A program made the translations under genes and the position numbers. Shown one piece after another: positions 54,132 to 62,568 of a stretch of DNA of 64,000 nt. Source of the stretch: Colwellia marinimaniae (GTDB lineage: Bacteria; Pseudomonadota; Gammaproteobacteria; Enterobacterales; Alteromonadaceae); assembly GCF_002207865.1 (NCBI RefSeq), contig NZ_BDQM01000017.1, forward strand, positions 1 through 64,000, given 5' to 3'. The number at the start of each line of letters is the position of its first letter. Positions within the stretch are counted from its first letter, which is position 1. A model generated the notes under the pieces. The model worked only from the letters and a program-made list of their open reading frames with translations. It was not told the DNA's origin and made no database searches.

Positions 54132-56840
54132 GTGCCACTTAGCTGGAATGAAATACGAGAACGAGCAGTAGAATTCTCAAGAGAATGGAAGTCCGCAAAG
54201 AGAGAAAATGCCGAATCACAGACATTTTGGAATGAATTTTTCAAAGTTTTTGGTATTTCTAGACGGCGTATTGCGACTTTTGAAGAGCCTGTAAAGAAGT
54301 TAAGTGGTAAGCATGGGTTTATTGATTTATTTTGGAAAGGCGTTTTACTTGTAGAGCACAAATCAAGAGGTAAAAATCTCGACAAAGCTTACTCTCAAGC
54401 TCTTGAGTACTTTGACAGCTTAAAAGAATACGAATTACCGAAATTTGTACTTGTTTCAGACTTTGAAAATTTTCGATTACATGATTTAGATGAAAATAAA
54501 GAGTATGAATTCAAATTATCAGAATTAGAAGAAAACATTCATTTGCTTGGTTTTATTGCCGGATATACGCAAAAAACACACAGAGATGAGGTCCCTGTAA
54601 ATATAGTTGCAGCTGAAAAAATGGGAAAACTGCATGACGATCTTTTGAATGCTGGATTTCAAGGACATGAGCTAGAAGTTTTTCTTATGCGTTTGCTATT
54701 TTGCTTATTTTCAGATGATACGGGACTATTCGAAAAAAATATATTTGCTGATTACCTGAGAGATAACACAAAAGAGGATGGATCTGATCTTGGCGAGAGA
54801 CTAGCATCAATCTTTCAAACTTTAGATAAGGAAGTTGATAAAAGACAACAAAATATAGATGTTTTATTAAACGAATTTCCTTATGTGAATGGTTCTTTAT
54901 TCAAAGAAAGGTTAGAAACAGTACATTTTAATAGTAAACAGCGGGAAACTTTGTTGGAATGTACAGGATTCAACTGGAGCAGTATCTCGCCTGCTATTTT
55001 CGGTTCAATGTTTCAGTCTGCTATGGATCCAAGTAAACGTAGGGAACTGTCGGCTCATTACACTTCTGAATCAAACATTCTAAAAGTCATAAATTCGCTT
55101 TTTTTAGATGAACTCGAAACTGAGTTTGCTCAAATAAAACTAATAAAAAGTGGAAAAATTAAACACCTTAAGAATTTCCAGTTAAAAATTGCCAATCTTA
55201 AGTTTTTTGATCCTGCATGTGGTTGTGGTAGTTTTTTAATCATGACTTACAGAGAGTTACGAAAGCTAGAAATTAATATTTTGTTAGAAGCTCAAAAAAC
55301 ACGAGGCTTTGAAGATGACATGTCTTCTATAGTAAGTATTGGGCAGTTTTATGGTATTGAGAAAGAAGAGTTTCCAGCAAAAATAGCAGAAACTGCATTG
55401 TGGCTGACAGATCATCAAATGAATAATGAATTGTCAAAAGTATGTTCTATTCAGAGAAGCTCCTTACCGCTTAATCGAACAATGTCTATTAAACATGACA
55501 ACGCTTTAACAGTCGAATGGGAAAGTATAATTCCAAAAAATGAAGTGAATTTCATTTTTGGAAACCCACCATTTAAAGGTGCTGGGGATAGACAAAAATC
55601 ACAACAAAGAACAGAAATAAAAAATATTTACCCAGGTAAGACAGGTGCAGGTAAGCTTAATTATGTAGCTGGATGGTTTTTACTCGCTTCTCAATATATT
55701 CAAGGAACAAATATAAAAGTTGCCTTTGTAGCAATTAATTCAGTAACCAAAGGAGAGCAGGTAGGCATACTTTGGAACACACTACTAAATCTATACAATA
55801 TTAAAATCAACTTTGCCCATCGCTCATTCAAATGGAAAAATGAAGCACGTAAAAATGCAGGAGTTCATGTTGTAATTATTGGGTTTTCATTAAATCACTG
55901 CTCCAATAAATTTATTTTTGATTATCCGGATCCTAGTGGATTACCTCAAAAAATAAAAGTAAAGAAAATTAGTCCTTATCTTATTGAAAGTAACAACACC
56001 CTAATTATAAGCAGAACAGCACCAATTTGCCCTGTTCCAACAATAAGGAAAGGAAACCAACCAACAGATGGTGGTAATCTCATATTTTCTGACAAAGAAA
56101 AAATAGAAATAATTATAAATGAACCTAATGTAAAACCTTACATAAAAAGGTTAATGGGATCTGAAGAACTATTGCATGATGTTAAACTTTGGTGCTTATG
56201 GCTAGTGGATGCATCACCAAAAGAATTGAAATCACTTAAGATAGTACAAAAGCGATTGAAAATCGTAAAGGCATTAAGAGAATCGAGTTCAGACAAGGCA
56301 ACCATTAAAAGAGCTGCTACTCCCGGATTATTTAGGGAACAAAATAACCCCGCAAGTTATCTTGCAATACCTACAACGACAAGTGAAAAAAGAAAATATT
56401 TAACAGTGAAATTTTTAAATGGTACTATCATTCCTAATAATAATTTGTTTATTATGCCTAATGCTGAATGGTGGCATTTTGGGATAATAAGTTCCACTAT
56501 GAAAAGAGTTTGGACTGAACACGTTTGTGGTAGAACAGATAATAGAAATCGGTATTCGAAGAATATAGGTTTTAACAATTTTCCATGGCCAGAAAATGTT
56601 GCTGCTAAATTAAAAGAGGAAGTGGAAAAAGCAGCTAAAGAAGTTTGCAAAACTAGAAGCAACTACCCAAACGATAGTTTAGCTGACCTTTATAATCCAG
56701 TGCTTATGCCGAAAAAACTTGTGGATGCACATAGAGAGCTAGATAAATTAGTAGAGAAATGTTATCAAAAATCTACGTTTAAAGATGACTTTGATAGACT
56801 TGAACTACTGTTTGAACTTTATGAAGAATACACAAAATAA
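54132..56840 (+). CDS. MmeI-like type IIL restriction-modification enzyme
   Basis: A 902-residue single-chain restriction and methylation enzyme. The N-terminal nuclease has Asp65, Glu75 and Lys77 (D-x9-E-x-K in FIDLFWKGVLLVEHK), the MmeI pattern. A helical spacer follows, then the N6-adenine methyltransferase with FFDPACGCGSFL (about 358-369) for SAM and NPPF (about 477-480). A target-recognition and C-terminal domain ends at NNFPWPENV and DAHRELDKLVEKCY. Such enzymes methylate one strand of an asymmetric site and cut about 20 bases away, needing no partner. The start is a GTG with AAGGA eight bases ahead. It is convergent with the two cytosine methyltransferases. Confidence 0.88.
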   Translation: MPLSWNEIRERAVEFSREWKSAKRENAESQTFWNEFFKVFGISRRRIATFEEPVKKLSGKHGFIDLFWKGVLLVEHKSRGKNLDKAYSQALEYFDSLKEYELPKFVLVSDFENFRLHDLDENKEYEFKLSELEENIHLLGFIAGYTQKTHRDEVPVNIVAAEKMGKLHDDLLNAGFQGHELEVFLMRLLFCLFSDDTGLFEKNIFADYLRDNTKEDGSDLGERLASIFQTLDKEVDKRQQNIDVLLNEFPYVNGSLFKERLETVHFNSKQRETLLECTGFNWSSISPAIFGSMFQSAMDPSKRRELSAHYTSESNILKVINSLFLDELETEFAQIKLIKSGKIKHLKNFQLKIANLKFFDPACGCGSFLIMTYRELRKLEINILLEAQKTRGFEDDMSSIVSIGQFYGIEKEEFPAKIAETALWLTDHQMNNELSKVCSIQRSSLPLNRTMSIKHDNALTVEWESIIPKNEVNFIFGNPPFKGAGDRQKSQQRTEIKNIYPGKTGAGKLNYVAGWFLLASQYIQGTNIKVAFVAINSVTKGEQVGILWNTLLNLYNIKINFAHRSFKWKNEARKNAGVHVVIIGFSLNHCSNKFIFDYPDPSGLPQKIKVKKISPYLIESNNTLIISRTAPICPVPTIRKGNQPTDGGNLIFSDKEKIEIIINEPNVKPYIKRLMGSEELLHDVKLWCLWLVDASPKELKSLKIVQKRLKIVKALRESSSDKATIKRAATPGLFREQNNPASYLAIPTTTSEKRKYLTVKFLNGTIIPNNNLFIMPNAEWWHFGIISSTMKRVWTEHVCGRTDNRNRYSKNIGFNNFPWPENVAAKLKEEVEKAAKEVCKTRSNYPNDSLADLYNPVLMPKKLVDAHRELDKLVEKCYQKSTFKDDFDRLELLFELYEEYTK

Positions 56841-56924
56841 CAATTCATATTAAACTGACTGTTATCGAGGAATATATGTAACATTCAGTTTAATAAAAAT
56901 TATATTATAAGTTCTGCGTTAATT

Positions 56925-57836
56925 TTAATCTGAATTTTTTGAAAGCTCTGACTTATATTCTAATATGCAATTGGCTACATATTCAGCTAACTTTACAGGA
57001 ACAGCATTTCCGATTACTTGTTCAAGCTGTGATTTGTTATTCCCATTAAGCTTAAAGTTTTTAGGAAATGTTTGTATCAAACTCCGTTCTTTTGTCGTCA
57101 ATGATCTAACATTATCAGTTATATCTGCTTTATCAGCAGGATGTCGTTTATAATTAGCTGGGATTGGTCTGTTCGTTCCTCTGATAGTAGAGCTAGGTTC
57201 ATGGATGCTAAATACGGCTCTTCTGGCATAACTTCTCGGGTGCATATAATAATGCTGGATACCTAAAGACTCTTTAAAATAATCGTAAACAGTTGTCTGT
57301 TTTTCCGAAAGGTTTTTTAAAAGGATACTCTTTAGAAAGTCATCTTTAGAGCTGACATGTCCAACTAAAAAATACCTTTTTCTAGCTTGCGGGACACCTA
57401 CATAACTAGCATTAAGAACATGAGAGGTTAGACCGTATCCTGCACGTTTGAAAATATCTAATACCTTAGGGAGAACGGTACTCTTTTCAATATTATAAAC
57501 ATTCTCCATTACAAAAAATTCGGGCATTAACTTAGTAACGATATTCGCAAAATCAATAGTTAGGTTAGCTCTTTTTGAATCTTTATTATTGTGTCCTGCA
57601 ATAGAGAAATCTTGACATGGAGGTCCTCCTACAATGACGTCTGGTGAGTGCGCTTGAATATGTTTAATAGCACTATCAGATGATAGATCAATGTTGTAAC
57701 TTGGATGTGAAAAATTATCAGAATATACTTGTAATGCAGGTTTCCAATTATCATATGCCGCTACAACTTTAAATCCTGCGTTTTGAAAACCACAAGACAT
57801 TCCACCGCCACCTGCAAACAAATCGACAGTTCTCAT
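56925..57836 (-). CDS. DNA (cytosine-5)-methyltransferase 2 of a pair
   Basis: A 303-residue m5C methyltransferase. Motif I is VDLFAGGGGMSCGF, the catalytic motif IV GGPPCQDFS with Cys74, motif VI MENVYNI, motif VIII QARKRYFLVG, and GNAVPVKLAEYV at the end. It has a short target-recognition region. It overlaps the end of its paralogue by four bases (ATGA), so the pair is co-translated. Two adjacent m5C enzymes are usual for restriction systems with asymmetric sites, where each strand needs its own methylase. Confidence 0.92.
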   Translation of the reverse strand: MRTVDLFAGGGGMSCGFQNAGFKVVAAYDNWKPALQVYSDNFSHPSYNIDLSSDSAIKHIQAHSPDVIVGGPPCQDFSIAGHNNKDSKRANLTIDFANIVTKLMPEFFVMENVYNIEKSTVLPKVLDIFKRAGYGLTSHVLNASYVGVPQARKRYFLVGHVSSKDDFLKSILLKNLSEKQTTVYDYFKESLGIQHYYMHPRSYARRAVFSIHEPSSTIRGTNRPIPANYKRHPADKADITDNVRSLTTKERSLIQTFPKNFKLNGNNKSQLEQVIGNAVPVKLAEYVANCILEYKSELSKNSD

Positions 57837-58750
57837 TTGTTTTCCTGTATTAAATTATTCTGATTTATGTACATCATAATAGCTTTCCCAACAAACTCAG
57901 CTAACTTTACCGGTACTGCATTGCCTATCATTTGATTTAAACTTGTTTTTGTTCCTTCAAATTCAAATGTCTTAGGAAATGTCTGTATGTAGCTTCGTTC
58001 AATAACAGTTAAAGACCTTACTTTTGGTCCTATTTCGACCAAATCACCTTCATGTTTTTTATAGTTTTTAGGTATCGGTCTTTCAACACCTCGAATAGTT
58101 ACAGATGGTTTATAAATACTAAAAACCCCTCTTCGAGAATAACTTCTAGGGATCCTAAAGTAATATTCTACCCCTAATGAATCTCCTAGATAGTCATGAA
58201 TGGACATTGGTTTTTTTAATAATGAACTTTCAATTATTGTTGATAAAAAATCATTTGGGCCATTTAAATGTCCAACTAGGAAAAGCCTACGTCTCGCTTG
58301 CGGAACTTCACAATAGCTTGCATCAAGTTTATGTATGGAAAGACCATAACCAGCCTCTTTAAACTGTTTAACTATCTTTTCATATACTTTCGTATTAGTA
58401 ATCCGGCAAACGTTTTCCATAACAAAAAACATTGGCTTACTCTTAATGACAATATCCGCATAAGAAGACGTTAAGCTCGCTCGGCCTAAACTTTCATTTC
58501 TTAATCCTGCATCTGAAAAATCCTGACAAGGTGGTCCACCTATTATTAAATCTGGTTTTAGTTTGGAAATTTCTTTATGGTAAGTATCATCTCCTAAATC
58601 AGCTTTATGGATTGGGTGCTTAAAGTTTTTCTGATAAACCGCTATCGCAGGGTCCCAATTCTCGTATCCTGCTTTGATATTAAAGCCTGCATTTTGGAAA
58701 CCAAGTGACATACCACCGCATCCACAAAAAAGATCAACTACATTTAACAT
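57833..58750 (-). CDS. DNA (cytosine-5)-methyltransferase 1 of a pair
   Basis: A 305-residue m5C methyltransferase collinear with the downstream paralogue: VDLFCGCGGMSLGF, GGPPCQDFS with Cys75, MENVCRI, PQARRRLFLVG, and GNAVPVKLAEFV. The two differ most between about residues 185 and 260, the region expected to set the target. No separate endonuclease gene lies in the same operon. An MmeI-like enzyme ends 85 bases beyond the pair on the other strand, but that enzyme protects its own site. Confidence 0.92.
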   Translation of the reverse strand: MLNVVDLFCGCGGMSLGFQNAGFNIKAGYENWDPAIAVYQKNFKHPIHKADLGDDTYHKEISKLKPDLIIGGPPCQDFSDAGLRNESLGRASLTSSYADIVIKSKPMFFVMENVCRITNTKVYEKIVKQFKEAGYGLSIHKLDASYCEVPQARRRLFLVGHLNGPNDFLSTIIESSLLKKPMSIHDYLGDSLGVEYYFRIPRSYSRRGVFSIYKPSVTIRGVERPIPKNYKKHEGDLVEIGPKVRSLTVIERSYIQTFPKTFEFEGTKTSLNQMIGNAVPVKLAEFVGKAIMMYINQNNLIQENK

Positions 58751-59169
58751 TTTTATCTTAAAACCTTCTGCAATTTTTATATCATCATTAAATAAAACGT
58801 TTACTTACTATTTTGAAGAATAGTAAGTTTTTAACGCCTAAATCATATTTTTTCGAGCTATTATACTTGTGTTTTGTTCTGGATTCGAACAAGAACTTAC
58901 AATAAATGTGTATTGAAAATGGGACTTATTATTCAATAAAGTTATTCTTTTATAAGAGCTAAAATAGTTTGCAAAATATACTGTATTTACATCCAGTTTG
59001 TCAATTTATTTAATATCATAAAAATATGAACTTAAAAGATGATTTGCTAAGTAATAAATACTCAAATATGAATTATTGTGATTATCGCTGTTAGCTTCCA
59101 CGAAGGAAAGGGAATAAAATAACATATTACTTTATCAGGCCATATTCAGACTTTGAAACTTCATGTAGA
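58751..59169. other. AT-rich intergenic region in the island
   Basis: About 420 bases upstream of the methyltransferase pair and past the end of the next minus-strand gene. It holds a hairpin CTTACTATT/AATAGTAAG (58804-58827) with a T-run on the plus strand, close to the expected methyltransferase promoter. No open frame is supported. Confidence 0.5.
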
Positions 59170-59463
59170 TTAAGAGTTAAATTTACTCCGCTGTTTAACA
59201 TCTTCTAGTACATAGCCAGACATTTCTCGAAGGGATGGTTGATGCTTTAGCCGAATGGGAAATCGTTCGTCATTTAACTGTTCTGCTTGGCTTCTTAGCT
59301 TGAAATATAAATTCATTAGTGCTTTTGTCGAAACCTGCATTTCACGTGCTCGAATTACGCTGTAGTAATTACGACCTTGCCCTAAATAATGCTCAGAAAA
59401 ATCACGGCCACTTCGGCATAACTTTTGTTTTTTAAGTGATAAAAATACATCGTGTAATTCCAT
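59170..59463 (-). CDS. DUF6626-like small protein
   Basis: A 97-residue protein starting MELHDVFLSLKKQKLC. The layout, a short helical domain with FSEHYLGQGRNYYSVIRAREMQVSTKALMNLYFKLR, resembles from memory the DUF6626 family, probably a helix-turn-helix-like domain found in mobile elements. The start at 59463 follows GGAG; a longer frame to 59556 lacks a ribosome site. It is divergent from the HUH-type gene and may regulate it; that is inference. Confidence 0.55.
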   Translation of the reverse strand: MELHDVFLSLKKQKLCRSGRDFSEHYLGQGRNYYSVIRAREMQVSTKALMNLYFKLRSQAEQLNDERFPIRLKHQPSLREMSGYVLEDVKQRSKFNS

Positions 59464-59691
59464 AAATACTCCATTTACAATGGGGTGACAGTACCCCAAA
59501 ACAATAAAATCCATACATGTATTTATCAAATTAGTTAATTTTTCAATTGATTGCACGGTTTTGAAATCACTTAATTCACTCCTCCAAAGGAAGTACCAGT
59601 CAAAGATGTAAAAAGAGCTTCCTTTTACCGCTTTTAACTAATCTTTTTAATCCTTTTGTATAAATAGCTTTATATTAAAAAGGAGAATGTT

Positions 59692-60219
59692 ATGGATGAC
59701 AGATATAAATACCATCCACTTGTTAATGCACAAGTAGCAGTAGTCCAACAACTTCAACAATCTAGCTTTAGGCCAAACCTTACTGTTAATTTAACACTAC
59801 GAGAAAGCCCTCTAGGGCATAGAACAAACTTATGGGATAAAGGGTTAACTCAAAAGCAGTTCGGTATTATAGAAGACTGTTTTAGTCGTTTTTACAATCA
59901 CTTAGCTAAAGCTTGTTACGGGCGTAACTGGAAAAGGCTAAGCAAGAAGAATAACGATAAAGAGTTAAAGATATTCGGTACAATTGAAGTAAGTAAAAAC
60001 CAACAGTTTCATTTGCACTGTGCCGCATTGATCCCGGAGCATTTAACTGAAGATGAATTTATTAAACGGGTAAAACGATGCTGGGCTAAAATTTACTATG
60101 CCTCGAATCACGTAGATGATTTTGAAATTATTTACTACGTTGATGGCTGGATTAGCTATATATCAAAGCACTTAAATAAACATGATTCATTGGGGTATAT
60201 TTCGTATTCAAAGCTTTAA
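59692..60219 (+). CDS. Small HUH-type replication/relaxase-like protein
   Basis: A 175-residue protein with features of rolling-circle replication initiators: a strand ending in HLH (FHLHC, His107 and His109) as metal ligands and, downstream, YISKHLNK (Tyr156, Lys159) as the candidate nicking tyrosine motif. FGTIEVSKNQQFHLHCAALIP is typical of such cores. No helicase domain is attached and it is shorter than most Rep proteins. An AAGGAGA ribosome site precedes the ATG. It may replicate or mobilise the island, or be a transposase-like Y1 enzyme. Confidence 0.6.
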   Translation: MDDRYKYHPLVNAQVAVVQQLQQSSFRPNLTVNLTLRESPLGHRTNLWDKGLTQKQFGIIEDCFSRFYNHLAKACYGRNWKRLSKKNNDKELKIFGTIEVSKNQQFHLHCAALIPEHLTEDEFIKRVKRCWAKIYYASNHVDDFEIIYYVDGWISYISKHLNKHDSLGYISYSKL

Positions 60220-60317
60220 TAGCAAGCCTGCCGAAGTCACTTCCTTGCAAACTATTTAAGTTTTACAATTTATTTAATTCGATAGATGGGTTACCTGACC
60301 CATTTAATAGTGAGCTG

Positions 60318-60473
60318 ATGGTGAAAAGAAATAACAGCTATAACATTAATCCAAAAGTAATACTTAATTCATTCTGTCGAGTTCGTTTGCTATCTGAGCT
60401 TGCGAAGATGAAGCAAGCTAACTTAGACACTTGGTTGGAACGCCAACCAAGACTTAATATCAATCAAAAGTAG
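60318..60473 (+). CDS. Possible small protein, 51 residues
   Basis: Frame MVKRNNSYNINPKVILNSFC... to NQK. It is basic with a helical middle (RLLSELAKMKQANLDTWLERQ). The ribosome site is weak and the frame is open upstream without a start, so it could be the end of a decayed gene. It lies between the HUH-type gene and the next plus-strand gene in an otherwise empty 380-base gap. Confidence 0.35.
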   Translation: MVKRNNSYNINPKVILNSFCRVRLLSELAKMKQANLDTWLERQPRLNINQK

Positions 60474-60599
60474 ACTTTTTTGTTATTACTAAATGATGTT
60501 TTGTTAAAGTGAATTAATTCCAGATGAATAAAACACAAAAGTAATGCTGTTAAAAGTTCACTTTCCATACTTTATGCAGCATATTTTATCGAGTTAATA

Positions 60600-61475
60600 A
60601 TGAAAAACAAATTAAGACCTGAAGAGATAGCAGAAAAAATAGCCACAGATGAAAGCTGTGTAAGCCGATTTAGTTCTTTATGTCAGACTGATATGAATGA
60701 ATTTATAATTAATAATAACTATCAATTTCCGTATTTCTGCTTCTGCGCTTTATATATGAGTCGTGAATATTTTATCCAAACAGCTGGAGCTAAGTACGAA
60801 GGTGAAATATCAGATATTCAGATGGACTCAATTAAAAACCACTGGGGGTCAATCATTGGTTTGGCTCATGACGAAGATCATAGTACCTATGCTGACTTAT
60901 TTGAAATTTGGTGTAATAGAAACTTAAAGAATTTAGCTCTTCCTAACTTTAAGGATATAAAAGTTATAAATAGCGATCAGAAAAATCTTGATGCTAATAC
61001 CATCTATTTAACCTGTGATGGCAATGCAGATGTACTCAATAGTTCACATCAATCTCATTTACAACAAATTCTTGTACATGCCAACAAGGAGCTGATTAAA
61101 CAACAATTGTTTGCAGAGTTTGGCATTAACAAAACAGGAGCCAGAGATAAAAGAAGTTATGAACGTTGGCTTGACGCGGTTTTTCTTAAAAGATTGTTTG
61201 AATTTGATATTGAAGATAAAGAATTACAATTGCTAAGAAAATATGAAGTATTTCTTGATGTTATGAACTCATCAAAGGAATGCTGGCGGTCTGAACGTGA
61301 ACAATACCAGAAGTTTACGTTGTTAACGGATAAAGGACTTGTCATAGATATGAGCGTTGATCAAGCTTATGACGAGATTGAACGATTTTTTGATAGCTTC
61401 CAAAAAATTCTTAAGCAAGGTGAGGGATTCGTTAACAATATGAATCACGGGGTAATTAAAGGGGGGCGCAGTTAA
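60600..61475 (+). CDS. Unrecognised island protein, 291 residues
   Basis: A soluble, acidic, mostly helical protein with no signal peptide or membrane helix. It opens MKNKLRPEEIAEKIATDESC and has a Cys/aromatic cluster (FPYFCFCALYMSREYF), a polar middle, and a C-terminal coiled-coil-like stretch (YDEIERFFDSFQKILKQGEGF). I find no catalytic motif that I can name. It is the first of the plus-strand genes leading to the transglycosylase-like gene, ended by a terminator-like hairpin at 61550-61585, so it is probably transcribed separately. Confidence 0.55.
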   Translation: MKNKLRPEEIAEKIATDESCVSRFSSLCQTDMNEFIINNNYQFPYFCFCALYMSREYFIQTAGAKYEGEISDIQMDSIKNHWGSIIGLAHDEDHSTYADLFEIWCNRNLKNLALPNFKDIKVINSDQKNLDANTIYLTCDGNADVLNSSHQSHLQQILVHANKELIKQQLFAEFGINKTGARDKRSYERWLDAVFLKRLFEFDIEDKELQLLRKYEVFLDVMNSSKECWRSEREQYQKFTLLTDKGLVIDMSVDQAYDEIERFFDSFQKILKQGEGFVNNMNHGVIKGGRS

Positions 61476-61549
61476 TTGCAATTTACTATTTGCTAGTTGC
61501 AATAATCAAATAGCAAATTAGCCTTTCTCATTTCAATAATCCATTTTTT

Positions 61550-61585
61550 AGACAGTTTTACCTGAATCTGTAGGTTAAAACTGTC
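61550..61585 (+). terminator. Hairpin terminator in the island
   Basis: AGACAGTTTTACCT pairs with AGGTTAAAACTGTCT (one bulge), followed by a T-rich tail. It separates the 291-residue protein gene from the next pair. Confidence 0.7.
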
Positions 61586-61623
61586 TTCGTTTTCTTAACG
61601 ACTGATCTATATATTCAATAACC

Positions 61624-61656
61624 GCAACGTTGCAGTTCGCGTCAATCAATTGATTG
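61624..61656. promoter_or_regulatory. Two palindromes ahead of the 273-residue protein gene
   Basis: GCAACGTTGC (61624-61633) and CAATCAATTGATTG (61643-61656) are perfect palindromes 9 bases apart, about 30-60 bases before the next gene's start. They are candidate binding sites for a dimeric regulator. Confidence 0.5.
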
Positions 61657-61686
61657 GCATTTGTAATTTGAATAACGGAGACGGTT

Positions 61687-62508
61687 ATGAAAACTAAAAC
61701 CAATGTAAAGAAAAAAACTGAAGGTGACGCTAATACCTCAATGTTTAAGCCTGCAAAATCAGCAGCAGCTTTAGCTATAGAAAGTGCATTACCTACTGAT
61801 GATGTAGGGACAGGTAAAGGGCTAAATATTGCTATACCTGAAACACCTGAAGAAAATGAAATATTAAAGAAAGATACTTCTGTTTTCGCGCCGATAAAAG
61901 AAAAAGCTAAGAAATGTTATGACGATGGTCGATATAGTAACTACTTGGCAGTTGGCTATGCCCTAGGTTGGGAGTTGTTAGCTAAAGTTAATGATCCAGT
62001 GTACTTTGCGGTAGAGTTATCTGGTTTCTCTCGTAAGTCACCAAGAGCTGAACATCTAGGAGCATTAAAGCGCACGTGGCAAGTGAATCCTGATAGTTAT
62101 GCTGCTAGGTTAACTCGTGCGGCAAAGACTATGGAGTATGTCGAAAATAATCTAGAGCTGGAATTCACATTAGAAAATTATGATGAAAAAGCTATAGAAG
62201 TCGCTGACTACATTAAAGATAACGGCGGTATTCATGGTTGTGCATCAAAGCTAGATGTTGATGAAGGCACATATACCACTACGACAACGTCTGATAAGTT
62301 AACTCCTGAGCAAGTAAAAGAATTTGCTCAGGAATTGAAAGACGGCTGTACCTCAAAAGGTAATTTTGAATTAACCAATACCTTTCCTACCCCTGAAAGT
62401 GAACTTGTCGCTATGATCGGACATAAAAAGAAAAATTCTATTGATATCGTGCTAATTGCCACAAACCCTAAAGCGGTTGAATTAGTTATGAATAACTTAG
62501 ACAAGTAA
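61687..62508 (+). CDS. Unrecognised island protein, 273 residues
   Basis: A soluble protein with a Lys/Thr-rich, probably disordered N-terminus (residues 1-65), a helical central part (KAKKCYDDGRYSNYLAVGYALGWELLAKV) and a C-terminal alpha/beta part with repeated Thr (TYTTTTTSDK) and AMIGHKKKNSIDIVLIATNPKAVELVM. No motif that I can assign. A GGAGACGG ribosome site is good. It ends 60 bases before the DpdA-like gene on the same strand, so it may be a partner in one operon. Confidence 0.6.
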   Translation: MKTKTNVKKKTEGDANTSMFKPAKSAAALAIESALPTDDVGTGKGLNIAIPETPEENEILKKDTSVFAPIKEKAKKCYDDGRYSNYLAVGYALGWELLAKVNDPVYFAVELSGFSRKSPRAEHLGALKRTWQVNPDSYAARLTRAAKTMEYVENNLELEFTLENYDEKAIEVADYIKDNGGIHGCASKLDVDEGTYTTTTTSDKLTPEQVKEFAQELKDGCTSKGNFELTNTFPTPESELVAMIGHKKKNSIDIVLIATNPKAVELVMNNLDK

Positions 62509-62568
62509 CCTTTATTAACTAGCCCTGAATACTAATTAAGGGCTAATTCACATATTTTAGGTATTAAG

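Noticed and set aside
54016..54171. 51-codon frame ahead of the MmeI-like gene
   Set aside because: Weak ribosome site and 40-base overlap with the real start; could be a leader peptide but there is no support.
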